Source: Flavobacterium oreochromis
GTDB lineage: Bacteria; Bacteroidota; Bacteroidia; Flavobacteriales; Flavobacteriaceae
NCBI RefSeq assembly: GCF_019565455.1
Contig: NZ_CP067377.1
Location: 372,001-436,000 of the forward strand
Direction of reading: 5' to 3'
DNA length: 64,000 bases
Each line of letters starts with the position of its first letter. Position 1 is the first letter of the stretch. The translations under genes were made by a program, and so were the position numbers. Positions 1-9,549 of this stretch are shown in pieces. Under the pieces are notes generated by a model. It did no database searches, was not told the origin of the DNA, and worked only from the letters and a program-made list of their open reading frames with translations.

Positions 1-572
1 ATTTTCGTATTTATATTCGTAACGATCTAAATGATCTGGGCTAATGTTTGTTATAATAGCGATATGGGGTTTATACGTTTCAACTCCATCTAACTGAAAG
101 CTACTTAACTCTAAAACATAGGTATCAAATTTATCGTCAGCTACTTGCCAGGCGAAACTTTTACCTATGTTTCCTGCAAGCCCTACATTAAGACCTCCTT
201 GTTTTAAGAGGTGATATGTTAGCATTGTGGTGGTCGTTTTTCCATTACTACCTGTAATCCCTACTGTTATAGCTTTTGTAAACTGATTAGTAAATTCTAT
301 TTCAGAAAGTACGGGTACTTTTTTTTCTATTAATTTTTTTACAATGGGTGCTTTATCTGGAATACCTGGACTTTTCATTACTACATCAGCATTCAAAATC
401 AATTCTTCTGTATGTTTTTCATCTTCAAACTTGATTTTATGCAATGATAATACTTCTTTGTAGGTGTCTTTCATTTTCCCAAAATCAGATACAAATACTT
501 CATATCCTCTTTTTTACCTAGAATGGCGGTACCTACTCCACTTTCTCCTCCTCCTAAAACGACTAGTCTCAT
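1..572 (-). CDS. murD: MurD, UDP-N-acetylmuramoylalanine--D-glutamate ligase (N-terminal part; frameshift)
   Basis: Cytoplasmic Mur ligase that adds D-Glu to UDP-MurNAc-L-Ala in peptidoglycan synthesis. Only about the first 190 residues lie in the window; the gene runs off the left edge. The start MRLVVLGGGESGVG at 572 is the usual MurD Rossmann opening, and an ATP-binding GSNGKTTTT loop is encoded near 230-260. The reading frame breaks in the T6 run at 510-515: adding one base restores GKKRGYEVFVSDFGKM. The start lies 3 bp after the mraY stop, so the two are co-transcribed. The frameshift is probably a sequencing error because murD is essential. Identity is certain; the real C-terminus is not visible. 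Confidence 0.93.
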
Positions 573-575
573 AGA

Positions 576-1805
576 TTATCTTAATTTTAGAGTTACAACA
601 GAAACAATAGTTAATAAAATTCCCACAATCCAAAAACGGGTAACAATTTTACTTTCATGATATCCTTTTTTTTGATAATGGTGATGTAAAGGGGACATTA
701 GGAAGATACGACGTCCTTCTCCATATTTCTTTTTAGTATATTTAAAATAAGCTACCTGTATAACTACTGATAAATTTTCAGCTAAAAATATCCCACAAAT
801 AACAGGGATTAACATTTCTTTACGAACAGCAATTGCTAATACGGCTATTACTCCTCCTATTGTTAAACTTCCTGTGTCTCCCATAAAAACGGCAGCTGGA
901 AAACTATTATACCACAAAAAGCCAACCAAAGATCCTATAAAAGCAGCTATAAAAACGGTCATTTCTCCTGAATGGGGAATAAACATTATGTTTAAATATT
1001 TAGAAAAAATAATATTTCCTGAAACAAAGGTAAATACACCTAATGCTATTACTGATATAGCGGAAGTACCTGCTGCTAATCCATCAATACCATCTGTCAG
1101 GTTAGCTCCATTTGAAACAGCTGTAATAATGAAAATAACTACTGGTATAAAGATTAACCAAGCATAATCTTGATAGCCTTCTCCCATAAAAGATAATACT
1201 TCTGCATAATCAAACTCATTATTCTTAAAAAATGGAATGGTGGTAGCTGTTGATTTTTCTTCAATCATCATCGGTTTAATGGTATTCTCAGAAGCATCTA
1301 TTTCTATTTTTGTATGTGCCATTTCTTTTCGAACGGTTACTTGTGGGTGAAAATACAGAACAGCTCCAACAAATAATCCTAGCCCTACTTGTCCAATTAC
1401 TTTAAAGATTCCTTTTAATCCTTCTTTATCTTTTTTGAACACTTTAATGTAATCATCTAAAAAACCTATTAATCCCATCCATAGCATGGAAACTATTAGT
1501 AATATAACATAAATGTTATCTAATCTTGCAAATAAGAGTACAGGTATTAAGGTAGAAAAAATGATAATGATTCCTCCCATAGTAGGTGTTCCTGCTTTTT
1601 GAGTTTGACCTTCTAATCCTAATTCACGAACTGTTTCTCCAATTTGTAAACGTCTTAAATAACTAATTACTTTTTTACCATAAATAGTAGATAATAACAA
1701 AGACATAATAATGGCCAATGCTGATCTAAAGGTAATGTATTGGAAAACTCCTGTTCCTGGTACATCTTGAACTTTATCTAAATATTCAAATAAATAGTAT
1801 AACAT
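576..1805 (-). CDS. mraY: MraY, phospho-N-acetylmuramoyl-pentapeptide transferase
   Basis: Integral membrane enzyme that transfers phospho-MurNAc-pentapeptide to undecaprenyl phosphate, forming lipid I. The 409-residue protein has many hydrophobic segments and the family motifs [16 protein letters not shown] (Mg-binding aspartates), [12 protein letters not shown] and the C-terminal [12 protein letters not shown]. An extra hydrophilic insert around residues 155-215, before YQDYAWL, makes it longer than the approximately 360-residue E. coli enzyme; such inserts are usual in Bacteroidetes. It lies between murE and murD in the division/wall cluster. The gap to murE contains a short TTTTAGA heptamer repeat. 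Confidence 0.97.
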   Translation of the reverse strand: MLYYLFEYLDKVQDVPGTGVFQYITFRSALAIIMSLLLSTIYGKKVISYLRRLQIGETVRELGLEGQTQKAGTPTMGGIIIIFSTLIPVLLFARLDNIYVILLIVSMLWMGLIGFLDDYIKVFKKDKEGLKGIFKVIGQVGLGLFVGAVLYFHPQVTVRKEMAHTKIEIDASENTIKPMMIEEKSTATTIPFFKNNEFDYAEVLSFMGEGYQDYAWLIFIPVVIFIITAVSNGANLTDGIDGLAAGTSAISVIALGVFTFVSGNIIFSKYLNIMFIPHSGEMTVFIAAFIGSLVGFLWYNSFPAAVFMGDTGSLTIGGVIAVLAIAVRKEMLIPVICGIFLAENLSVVIQVAYFKYTKKKYGEGRRIFLMSPLHHHYQKKGYHESKIVTRFWIVGILLTIVSVVTLKLR

Positions 1806-1874
1806 ATTTTTAAATTTTAGATTTTAGATTTTAGATTTCTGTGTTCAGAAGTCATTAATCTTAAATCATTATTA

Positions 1875-3335
1875 TTATTTATTCAGTTGTTCTAATAATT
1901 CTTTAACTGTTTTCATATCATCAAAATCATGACGTACTCCATTAATTTCTTGATATGTTTCATGTCCTTTCCCTGCTATTAATATAATATCACCACTTTC
2001 TGCCATTTGACAAGCTGTTTTTATAGCTTGCTTTCGATCTACTATGGATAAATATTTTTTAAAATTTTCAGCACTTATACCTGCTTCCATTTCGTCAATA
2101 ATAGCCTGTGGGTTTTCAGTGCGAGGATTGTCTGAAGTTAAAATTGCTTTAGAACTCATTTCTGTTGCAATTTGTGCCATAACAGGACGCTTTGTTCTAT
2201 CTCTATCTCCTCCACATCCTACAATCGTAATTAGTTGTTCGTTTTTTGTTCTAATATCATTAATAGTATTTAATACATTTTCTAAAGCATCTGGTGTATG
2301 AGCATAATCTACTATGGCTGTAATCTTTTGCTTGGAAACAATAAATTGAAACCTACCCGAAACGCTTTCTAATTCAGATAATAAGCGCAATGCTTCTATT
2401 TTATCTATTCCAAGTTCAACGGCTACTCCGTAGATAGCTAATAGATTGTAAGCATTAAAAGTACCTATTAAACGTGTCCAAACATCTTGATTATTAATTT
2501 TTAATTGGAGTCCTGTTAATTGATTTTCTAATATAACGGCTTTGTAATCAGCATACGTTTTTAAAGCATAGGTTCTCTTCTTTGCTTGTGTATTTTGCAA
2601 CATTACAGCTCCATTTTTATCATCAATATTAGTTAATGCAAAAGCCGTTTTAGGCAAATGATCAAAAAATGATTTTTTCACATCCCGATATTCTGCGAAC
2701 GTAGGATGATAATCTAAATGATCATGAGATAAGTTAGTAAACACACCCCCTGCAAAACGCAAACCTTCTGTTCTTTTTTGGTGTACACCATGAGAACTTA
2801 CTTCCATAAAACAGTATTCACAACCATTCACAACCATTTCATTTAAATAATAGTTCAAGGTAAGTGAATCAGGTGTAGTGTGAGTAGCTTTATATTCAAC
2901 TTGATCAACCATAATTTTAACAGTTGATAATAACCCTACTTTGTATCCTGCTTTTTTAAACATTTGATACAAAAGAGAAGCAATTGTAGTCTTACCATTA
3001 GTACCTGTAACTCCAACTAAAGTTAATTTATGTGATGGTGTTCCATAAAAATTATTAGCTAATTGAGCTAATGCACTATTTGTATCTATTACTTTAACAT
3101 AGGTAATATTTTCTAAACAAGTTTGAGGGTATTCTTCACAAACTATTACGGAAGCTCCTAAACTAATTGCTTTGTTTATATATTGATGTCCATCTGACAA
3201 AGTCCCACGAATTGCCACAAAAACATCATCCGATTCTATCTTACGAGAATCAAACTGAATTTGGTTTACAGTTACTGTTGTAGATCCGCAAACTGCTTCT
3301 ATAGCTACTTTATATAATAAATCTTTTAAATTCAT
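1875..3335 (-). CDS. murE: MurE, UDP-MurNAc-tripeptide synthetase (meso-diaminopimelate type)
   Basis: Cytoplasmic ligase adding the third stem-peptide residue. The 486-residue protein shows the Mur-ligase P-loop GVTGTNGKTT (about residue 110), the central-domain motif HDHLDYH, and the C-terminal motif SDNPRTENP. The DNPR motif marks enzymes that use meso-diaminopimelate rather than lysine, so the organism should have DAP-type peptidoglycan. It follows ftsI after about 50 bp and precedes mraY by about 70 bp in the same direction. Confidence 0.97.
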   Translation of the reverse strand: MNLKDLLYKVAIEAVCGSTTVTVNQIQFDSRKIESDDVFVAIRGTLSDGHQYINKAISLGASVIVCEEYPQTCLENITYVKVIDTNSALAQLANNFYGTPSHKLTLVGVTGTNGKTTIASLLYQMFKKAGYKVGLLSTVKIMVDQVEYKATHTTPDSLTLNYYLNEMVVNGCEYCFMEVSSHGVHQKRTEGLRFAGGVFTNLSHDHLDYHPTFAEYRDVKKSFFDHLPKTAFALTNIDDKNGAVMLQNTQAKKRTYALKTYADYKAVILENQLTGLQLKINNQDVWTRLIGTFNAYNLLAIYGVAVELGIDKIEALRLLSELESVSGRFQFIVSKQKITAIVDYAHTPDALENVLNTINDIRTKNEQLITIVGCGGDRDRTKRPVMAQIATEMSSKAILTSDNPRTENPQAIIDEMEAGISAENFKKYLSIVDRKQAIKTACQMAESGDIILIAGKGHETYQEINGVRHDFDDMKTVKELLEQLNK

Positions 3336-3387
3336 CCTATTTTACTATTCCTTATTAATTGGACGATAAAATGTTAACACATTTCAT

Positions 3388-5400
3388 TTATGACAATTCT
3401 AACACTATAACTTTATTTTTTCTAATAAGTTCACCTGCTTGAATGGATTGTTTTTTTACTTTACCAAATCCACTCACCCGTACTTTCATTCCTAAATTCT
3501 CTAACAAAGCTACTGCGTCCATTCCGGGCATTCCTTTAGTATTCGGCACATATACTGGTTTTTTATTTAATTTTTCATTGTACGCTAAATAACTTTTTTC
3601 TTGTTTATTAACTTTCCTCTTTAATGATTTTATCTCATCGGTAGAGGGAACATCTGTAAAGACTTTCTGTGCTATTCTTTTAAAAACTGGACCTGCCACA
3701 TCAGCACCATAATAGTTATTGCTAGAAGTATTGGGTTTATGAATAACAACTATACAAGAGTATTGTGGATCTTCAGCTGGAAAATATCCTGCAAAGGAAG
3801 AAGCGTAATACATTTGTGTATCGCCTTTATGATAATCTATTTGAGCGGTTCCTGTTTTCCCTGCCATAGAAAAATCTTTTGAGTATAGTTTAGAAGCTGT
3901 TCCTCTTTTTACTACATTTTTCAACATAGCTTTTACTTTTAAAAGTGTTGAATTTGAACAAATTTTAGAGTTTATTACTTCTGTATCAAACTTTTTAATA
4001 ACCTTATTCCATTCTTTTACTTCTTGAACAAACTTAGGTTTAACCATTATACCATTATTAGCTACCGCATTATACAGTGTCAGTGTTTGTAGAGGAGTAA
4101 CCGAAACACCATAACCAAATGCCATCCACGGAAGAGAAATACCGCTCCAATTTCCTTTTCTTGGCTGTGGTATTCTAGGTTTTCCTTCTCCTTTAAAAGG
4201 TAAACCCAAAGATGTGTTTAATCCTAAATAATTAATATGATCAACAAATTGTTGCGGATTATCTTTATAATTTTCATAAACAGCCTGAACTAAAACAGTA
4301 TTAGAAGAAAGCTCAAAACCTCTAGCAAATGAAATTTTACCATATCCTCCATCATGAGAATCTTTTACTTTTCTCCCTCTATATACAACTACTCCTCCAT
4401 AAGTATTGTATATTTTGCTAGTATCTATTTTTTTATCTTCTAATAATGCTAAAACATCAACTAATTTGAATGTAGAACCTGGCTCATGAGATTCTGCTAC
4501 AGCGTAATTAATGGTTTCATAATATGATCCGTCTTTTGCTCTTCCTAAATTTGAGATCGCTTTGATATCTCCTGTTTTAGTTTCCATAACAACGGCACAA
4601 CCATGTTCCGCCTCGTATAATTCTAATTGTTTTAACAATGCATGGTGGGCAATATCTTGAATATAAACATCAATAGTAGAAACTATATCATAACCATCAA
4701 TAGGTTCTACTTCATTATTATCACGAATGGGTTTCCATTGTCCTTTTGCTATTTTTTGTTTTAAAACTTGTCCGTCTTTTCCTTTTAAATACTTTCCAAA
4801 AGCTCCTTCAATACCTACGCGAGTAAGACTTCCTCCATCATTAAATCGCTCATAACCTATAGTTCTTTCCGCAATTTTCCCAATTGGGTGTTCTCTAACA
4901 GTTTGTTGTTCTATAATAATACCACCTTTATAGGCTCCTAAATTTAATAAAGGAAAACCTTTTATTTTAGCATGTTCTGTATAGCTTAATTTACGAGCAA
5001 CTAACATATAACGATTTTTATTAGCTCTTGCTTTTCTAAAATCATTTAGTAAGGAACTACTTGATTTTCTTAACATAGGGGCTAATGAATCAGCTAGTGA
5101 TCTAATATGTTTATCAAAGTTTTCTTGAGAAGGTGCTAAAGCATCAAAACGTATAGTATATTCAGGAATAGAGGTAGCTAAAAGACTTCCATCTGAGGAA
5201 TACACATTCCCCCTATTCGCTGGAATCACAAAATTTTTAATTGTTCGTTCTTTAGCTAATTGTCTATAGTAAGTCCCTTCAACCCATTGAATATTACTTA
5301 ATTTTACAGCAACAGCAGACGACATTACTAATATTAGTAACGCCACCCCATAAATACGATTTAATATATTTCTATTTATTACTGCCATAGCTTTTCCCAA
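3388..5400 (-). CDS. ftsI: FtsI/PBP2B-type septal transpeptidase with PASTA domain
   Basis: Membrane-anchored penicillin-binding protein that crosslinks septal peptidoglycan. Visible parts: an N-terminal transmembrane helix (residues 12-33), a PBP dimerisation domain, and a transpeptidase domain with active-site STFK in HEPGSTFKLVD, the SSN motif in ELSSNT and KTGT in MAGKTGTAQ. A C-terminal PASTA-like segment follows (KPVYVPNTKGMPGMDAVALL onward). The PASTA domain makes it more like the SpoVD/PBP2x group than E. coli FtsI. The start overlaps the end of ftsL by about 10-20 bp; MAVINRN at 5388 is an alternative start. No frameshift is seen. Confidence 0.95.
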   Translation of the reverse strand: MGKAMAVINRNILNRIYGVALLILVMSSAVAVKLSNIQWVEGTYYRQLAKERTIKNFVIPANRGNVYSSDGSLLATSIPEYTIRFDALAPSQENFDKHIRSLADSLAPMLRKSSSSLLNDFRKARANKNRYMLVARKLSYTEHAKIKGFPLLNLGAYKGGIIIEQQTVREHPIGKIAERTIGYERFNDGGSLTRVGIEGAFGKYLKGKDGQVLKQKIAKGQWKPIRDNNEVEPIDGYDIVSTIDVYIQDIAHHALLKQLELYEAEHGCAVVMETKTGDIKAISNLGRAKDGSYYETINYAVAESHEPGSTFKLVDVLALLEDKKIDTSKIYNTYGGVVVYRGRKVKDSHDGGYGKISFARGFELSSNTVLVQAVYENYKDNPQQFVDHINYLGLNTSLGLPFKGEGKPRIPQPRKGNWSGISLPWMAFGYGVSVTPLQTLTLYNAVANNGIMVKPKFVQEVKEWNKVIKKFDTEVINSKICSNSTLLKVKAMLKNVVKRGTASKLYSKDFSMAGKTGTAQIDYHKGDTQMYYASSFAGYFPAEDPQYSCIVVIHKPNTSSNNYYGADVAGPVFKRIAQKVFTDVPSTDEIKSLKRKVNKQEKSYLAYNEKLNKKPVYVPNTKGMPGMDAVALLENLGMKVRVSGFGKVKKQSIQAGELIRKNKVIVLELS

Positions 5401-5720
5401 GCTGTCTTTTCTTTTGCTACTTTTATTTTTTTAGGAGGAACTGATGAAGGTACAATTTGTAATCTTGCCATTTGAGCAGCTACATTGGACTCCATTTTTA
5501 TTTTCATTAATTCAGATCTCCTGTCTACAAACTCTGATCTTAATTCTTTTACCTCATTATTTAATTCTGCTATACGAAAAACTTTTTTCTCATAACTATG
5601 TGTATTCGCAATCATTATAATAGCTAGTACTAATAGGAAAAGAATAAAAATCCAATTCTTTGCTGCATCTTCGTTTAAAAGATAGCGTGCTTTTAGTATA
5701 TTAAAAATTTTGTTCTTCAT
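5379..5720 (-). CDS. ftsL: FtsL-like division protein
   Basis: Small bitopic membrane protein of 113 residues: short cytoplasmic N-terminus, one transmembrane helix (about residues 23-41, WIFILFLLVLAIIMIA), then a coiled-coil segment (about 45-85). This layout and its place between rsmH and ftsI are those of FtsL, a divisome protein that works with FtsB/FtsQ. Sequence similarity in this family is weak, so the call rests mainly on context and topology. Confidence 0.85.
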   Translation of the reverse strand: MKNKIFNILKARYLLNEDAAKNWIFILFLLVLAIIMIANTHSYEKKVFRIAELNNEVKELRSEFVDRRSELMKIKMESNVAAQMARLQIVPSSVPPKKIKVAKEKTAWEKLWQ

Positions 5721-5753
5721 ATTTAATTATAATAGTAAAGGCAATATTTAGTA

Positions 5754-6650
5754 TTATAATTTTTCAGCAATACGAAGTTTTGCACTTCGAGCTCTATTAT
5801 TTACTTTTATTTCTTCATCTGTTGGAATAATTAATTTACCAATTGCTTTCATTGGCACTTCAAATCTTCCAAACATATCTCGTTCTGGCTCTCCTTCAAA
5901 CATTCCATTTTTTACAAATCGTTTTACCAACCGATCTTCTAATGAATGATAGGAAATTACACTTAATCTTCCTCCTACGTTTAGGATATCTAATGATTGT
6001 TCTAAAAACTCTTTTAAAACTTCCATCTCTTGATTTACTTCAATACGTATAGCTTGATAAATTTGAGCTAGAATTTTATTAGCCTTGTGTCCTGGCAGAT
6101 GTTTTGATAAAACTTGTTTTAAATCTTCTGTATTAACAATACGCTCTGTATCTCTAGCTTCTATAATAGTTCTAGCTAAAGCAGCTGCATTTTTTAATTC
6201 ACCATATTCTAAAAAGATACGACGTAAATTAATATCATCATATTCGTTAACTACGGTATAAGCACTCAATTCATTTTTTTGGCTCATTCTCATATCAAGT
6301 GCTCCATCAAAACGAGTTGAAAAACCACGTTCTGGCACATCAAATTGATGAGAGGACACTCCTAAATCTGCTAAAATCCCATCAACTTTTCGAACATTTT
6401 GAAAACGCAAAAAGTTTTTTATATACCGAAAATTTTCTTTAATCAAAACAAATCTTGAATCTTCTATTTCATTAACCCAAGCATCTTCATCTTGATCAAA
6501 AGCAAACAATTTCCCATTAGGTCCTAAACGAGATAATATCTCTCTTGAATGACCTCCGCCTCCAAAAGTTACATCTACATACACTCCATCCGGTTTGATA
6601 TTCAAACCATCAACCGTTTCTTTTAATAAAACCGGATTATGATATTCCAT
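5754..6650 (-). CDS. rsmH: RsmH (MraW), 16S rRNA C1402 N4-methyltransferase
   Basis: SAM-dependent methyltransferase that modifies C1402 of 16S rRNA. The 298-residue protein opens with EYHNPVLLKETVDGL and has the SAM-binding motif VDVTFGGGGHSREIL, the LADLGVSSHQFD motif, and the C-terminal SYHSLEDRLVKRF motif. MEYHNP at 6650 fits the family start best; in-frame ATGs at 6656 and 6659 are alternatives. All overlap the end of mraZ (stop at 6637), so translation is probably coupled. Confidence 0.95.
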   Translation of the reverse strand: MEYHNPVLLKETVDGLNIKPDGVYVDVTFGGGGHSREILSRLGPNGKLFAFDQDEDAWVNEIEDSRFVLIKENFRYIKNFLRFQNVRKVDGILADLGVSSHQFDVPERGFSTRFDGALDMRMSQKNELSAYTVVNEYDDINLRRIFLEYGELKNAAALARTIIEARDTERIVNTEDLKQVLSKHLPGHKANKILAQIYQAIRIEVNQEMEVLKEFLEQSLDILNVGGRLSVISYHSLEDRLVKRFVKNGMFEGEPERDMFGRFEVPMKAIGKLIIPTDEEIKVNNRARSAKLRIAEKL

Positions 6651-7109
6651 TGTCATCAAAATTTAAATCTCCCATTACTTCTTCAGCTAAATCAGCAAAA
6701 TCCATTACTGAATCATCAATAGCTTTTTCATACAACTCTTTATCCCAAATTTCCAATATAGTAACAGCTGAAGACAAGACTATATTATTTGTAATATTTG
6801 CAAAAGTTGCTAAATCTTTAGGTATTAATAAGCGCCCTGTAGCATCAATCTCTACCACTTTAACTCCCGCAGTAAATCGCCGAATAAAATCATTATTTTT
6901 TTCACAAAACGATTTAACTTGTTGATTTTTTGCATCATTGCATTCCATTCACTCATTGGATACAATTCTAAACATTGTTGAAAAACAGAACGCTTTAATA
7001 CGAATCCTTCTGTCAAAGAAGAAGTCAATTGAGCCTTCAAGGCAACCGGTAACATCAACCTGCCCTTTGTATCTGCTTTACATTCATATGTTCCTATAAT
7101 GGTATTCAA
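6637..7109 (-). CDS. mraZ: MraZ, transcriptional regulator of the division/wall cluster (frameshift)
   Basis: Dimeric AbrB-fold DNA-binding protein that represses its own dcw operon and can inhibit RsmH. Two SpoVT-AbrB repeats are visible: IGTYECKADTKGRLMLP near the N-terminus and VVEIDATGRLLIPKDL in the second half. The frame breaks in the T7 run at 6896-6902; one extra base joins the halves as NRFVKKNNDFIRRFTAG. No ATG fits the N-terminus; TTG at 7109 (giving L/M-NTIIGTYE) matches the family length of about 157 residues. First gene of the cluster, preceded by a probable MraZ operator. Confidence 0.93.
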
Positions 7110-7118
7110 GGAGTTACA

Positions 7119-7135
7119 CTTTGTACTGTACAAAG
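7119..7135. promoter_or_regulatory. Palindrome in the mraZ 5' leader
   Basis: CTTTGTACTGTACAAAG is a perfect 8-bp inverted repeat around one central base. It lies between the mraZ -7 box and the TTG start, so it would sit at or just after the transcription start. It could be an operator for a dimeric regulator or a small 5' hairpin. No regulator can be named. Confidence 0.5.
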
Positions 7136-7136
7136 A

Positions 7137-7144
7137 CAAAGATA
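7137..7144 (-). promoter_or_regulatory. -7 promoter box for mraZ
   Basis: On the minus strand the sequence reads TATCTTTG, matching the Bacteroidetes consensus TAnnTTTG. It is 28 bp upstream of the TTG start. The three GTGGTA repeats lie immediately upstream, over the expected -33 region. Confidence 0.65.
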
Positions 7145-7154
7145 GAAATATTTT

Positions 7155-7180
7155 TACCACATTTTACCACAAAATACCAC
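7155..7180 (-). promoter_or_regulatory. Probable MraZ operator: three GTGGTA boxes at 10-bp spacing
   Basis: TACCAC occurs at 7155-7160, 7165-7170 and 7175-7180, so on the minus strand GTGGTA repeats exactly every 10 bp in the mraZ promoter. MraZ proteins are known to bind direct repeats (TGGGN in E. coli, AAAGTG-type in mollicutes) at about 10-bp spacing just upstream of mraZ. Spacing, position and the TGG core fit; binding is inferred. Confidence 0.65.
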
Positions 7181-7552
7181 TTTGTTGATAAGTTTTAATT
7201 TTATAAGAAATACATGACAAAACTAAAAAGACATAATCTTTGTTCTTTATTTTTATCTTTTTCACAAAAAGACAATGCAAAAACAACAAATAAAGCTCGA
7301 AACACCTCGTACTTTAAAAATCAAGAATCAACCTACCCAAAAATATTTACTAATAAACTACAATAATCATCAAACCTAGACACCTACTTTTATCAGCAAA
7401 CATATTTCTCTTACTTTAAGTATTAATATATTTATAAGGAGTAATAAATAAAAAAGGCTCTTTTAAAGCTTTTCAATAAGGATCATTTTTTTCAACAATT
7501 GAATACTCATAAAGTAAAAAATCATTATTATTTACAATCTAAATAAAAATTT
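7181..7552. other. Intergenic region between divergent mraZ and fur
   Basis: About 370 bp of AT-rich sequence between the two divergent promoters. I see no open frame with coding character, no strong hairpin with a T-run and no repeat unit recognised elsewhere in the window. Confidence 0.5.
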
Positions 7553-7560
7553 TATCTTTG
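7553..7560 (+). promoter_or_regulatory. -7 promoter box for fur (near-leaderless mRNA)
   Basis: TATCTTTG matches the TAnnTTTG consensus. The fur ATG is at 7568, only 7 bp after the box, so transcription would start at or within a base or two of the ATG. The mRNA would therefore be leaderless or nearly so. Confidence 0.65.
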
Positions 7561-7567
7561 TGACGTT

Positions 7568-8026
7568 ATGACACAAGTTACATCTGACAATAATAGCCAC
7601 CAAGAGACAGTAAAAAATGTTTTTACTAGTTACTTAGAAAAGAATGGACATCGAAAAACACCTGAACGATATGCAATTCTTCAGGAGATATATGACAGCT
7701 CTGAACATTTTGATATAGAAAATCTTTATATTAAAATGAAGAATAAAAATTATCGTGTATCTCGAGCTACACTTTATAATACTATTGAGTTATTATTAGA
7801 TTGTGGATTAGTTCGCAAACATCAGTTTGGTCAAAATCAAGCACATTATGAAAAGTCTTATTTTGACAAGCAGCATGATCATATTATAATGACAGACACA
7901 GGAGAGGTAATTGAATTTTGCGATCCACGAATACAAACTATCAAACAAACTATGGAAGATTTATTTGGAATTGAAATCCAAAATCATTCATTATATTTCT
8001 ACGCTACTAAAAAGAAAAATTCTTAA
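7568..8026 (+). CDS. Fur-family transcriptional regulator
   Basis: Cytoplasmic metal-responsive repressor of 152 residues. An N-terminal winged helix ([14 protein letters not shown] ... [12 protein letters not shown]) is followed by the dimer domain with HFDIENLY and [18 protein letters not shown]. In classical Fur the last stretch is HDHxxCxxCGxVxEF; here both cysteines of the first CxxC are replaced (M and T), and the C-terminal CxxC is absent. It thus lacks the structural zinc cysteines. Whether it senses iron, zinc or peroxide cannot be told. It sits 19 bp upstream of purA and is probably co-transcribed. Confidence 0.9.
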   Translation: MTQVTSDNNSHQETVKNVFTSYLEKNGHRKTPERYAILQEIYDSSEHFDIENLYIKMKNKNYRVSRATLYNTIELLLDCGLVRKHQFGQNQAHYEKSYFDKQHDHIIMTDTGEVIEFCDPRIQTIKQTMEDLFGIEIQNHSLYFYATKKKNS

Positions 8027-8045
8027 AATTACAAACAACAACACA

Positions 8046-9320
8046 ATGACTGTAGACTTACTACTAGGATTACAATGGGGTGATGAAGGCAAAGGAAAAA
8101 TTGTCGATGTGCTAACCTCTAAATACGATATTATAGCTCGTTTTCAAGGAGGCCCAAATGCGGGACATACACTTGAATTTGATGGAATTAAACATGTTTT
8201 ACGTACAATTCCATCTGGTATTTTTCATAAAAACTCAATCAATATCATTGGAAATGGTGTTGTTATTGATCCTGTTGTTTTTCAAAAAGAAATTGAAGGA
8301 CTTGAAAAATTCAACATGGACATTAAGTCTAAATTATTAATTTCAAGAAAAGCTCATCTAATTTTACCTACGCATCGCTTATTAGACGCTGCTTCTGAAA
8401 CAGCTAAAGGAAAAGCTAAAATTGGCTCTACTTTAAAAGGAATTGGCCCTACTTATATGGATAAAACAGGACGCAATGGTTTAAGAGTTGGAGATATTGA
8501 AATGTCTGATTTTATCGAAAAATATCGTTCTCTAGCTAACAAGCATGAAGAAATGATTAAATTTTACGATGTAAACATTCAATACAATCTTCCTGAAATG
8601 GAAAAAGAGTTTTTTGAAGCCATAGAAGGATTAAAAAAACTAACTTTTATTGACAGTGAAGAGTTTTTAGCAAAAGCTCAAAAAGAAGGCAAATCCATTC
8701 TTTGTGAAGGAGCACAAGGTTCTTTATTAGATGTTGACTTTGGAACGTATCCTTTTGTAACCTCGTCTAATACTACTGCTGCTGGAGCTTGTACAGGTTT
8801 AGGGATTGCTCCTAACAAAATAAAAGATGTATTTGGCATTTTTAAAGCCTACACTACTCGCGTAGGCTCTGGACCATTCCCTACAGAAGATTTTGGCACA
8901 GATGGCGAAACTATGGCAAAAGTCGGCAATGAATTTGGTTCTGTAACAGGTCGTGCTAGACGTTGCGGATGGCTCGATTTAGTAGCCCTAAAATATGCAA
9001 TTCAAATAAACGGAGTAACACAATTAATGATGATGAAAGGCGATGTTCTTTCTGGATTTGAAACATTAAAAGTTTGCACTGCTTATAATTACAAAGGAGA
9101 AACCCTAAAACATTTACCTTTTTCTATTGAAGAAGAAAACCTTACCCCTATTTATACTGAATTTAAAGGATGGAAAGCCGACTTAACAGGAATGAATACC
9201 TTTGAAGAGCTACCTAATGAATTAAAAGACTATATAGGATTCATTGAAAAAGAATTAGAAGTTCCTATCATGATTATATCTGTTGGTCCAGACAGGAAAC
9301 AGACAATTATTAAATCCTAA
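8046..9320 (+). CDS. purA: PurA, adenylosuccinate synthetase
   Basis: Forms adenylosuccinate from IMP, aspartate and GTP, the first committed step to AMP. The 424-residue protein begins MTVDLLLGLQWGDEGKGKIVD, with the GTP-binding loop GDEGKGK, NAGHT, and later TTRVGSGPFPTE. The frame stays open upstream into fur, but ATG 8046 is the start that fits the family. An intrinsic terminator follows closely. Confidence 0.97.
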   Translation: MTVDLLLGLQWGDEGKGKIVDVLTSKYDIIARFQGGPNAGHTLEFDGIKHVLRTIPSGIFHKNSINIIGNGVVIDPVVFQKEIEGLEKFNMDIKSKLLISRKAHLILPTHRLLDAASETAKGKAKIGSTLKGIGPTYMDKTGRNGLRVGDIEMSDFIEKYRSLANKHEEMIKFYDVNIQYNLPEMEKEFFEAIEGLKKLTFIDSEEFLAKAQKEGKSILCEGAQGSLLDVDFGTYPFVTSSNTTAAGACTGLGIAPNKIKDVFGIFKAYTTRVGSGPFPTEDFGTDGETMAKVGNEFGSVTGRARRCGWLDLVALKYAIQINGVTQLMMMKGDVLSGFETLKVCTAYNYKGETLKHLPFSIEEENLTPIYTEFKGWKADLTGMNTFEELPNELKDYIGFIEKELEVPIMIISVGPDRKQTIIKS

Positions 9321-9327
9321 AAATACA

Positions 9328-9361
9328 AAAGCTATCTCTTTAATTGAGATAGCTTTTTTTT
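9328..9361 (+). terminator. Intrinsic terminator after purA
   Basis: Hairpin AAAAGCTATCTC / GAGATAGCTTTT with loop TTTAATT, then a T-run, 8 bp after the purA stop. Confidence 0.85.
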
Positions 9362-9518
9362 AAAAAACGACTACAGACAATAAAAACATTTAATACAAAA
9401 TAAGGTAGTTTTAATTCAGCACTCATAATTACAATTACAAACAAACTTAACTTCAAACTTATAGAAGTTAGTTTATCCACAAAAAAACAATAAAAATTAT
9501 TTTTTCATTTTTAACCAC

Positions 9519-9526
9519 TATATTTG
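9519..9526 (+). promoter_or_regulatory. -7 promoter box for the alpha/beta hydrolase gene
   Basis: TATATTTG matches TAnnTTTG and lies 23 bp before the GTG start at 9550. Confidence 0.55.
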
Positions 9527-9549
9527 TCGTATAAAAACGAATTAATAAA

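Noticed and set aside
874..1167. Open frame antisense to mraY
   Set aside because: It lies wholly within mraY on the other strand with no promoter or family match; it is a shadow of the real gene. The same applies to many short antisense frames in the window.
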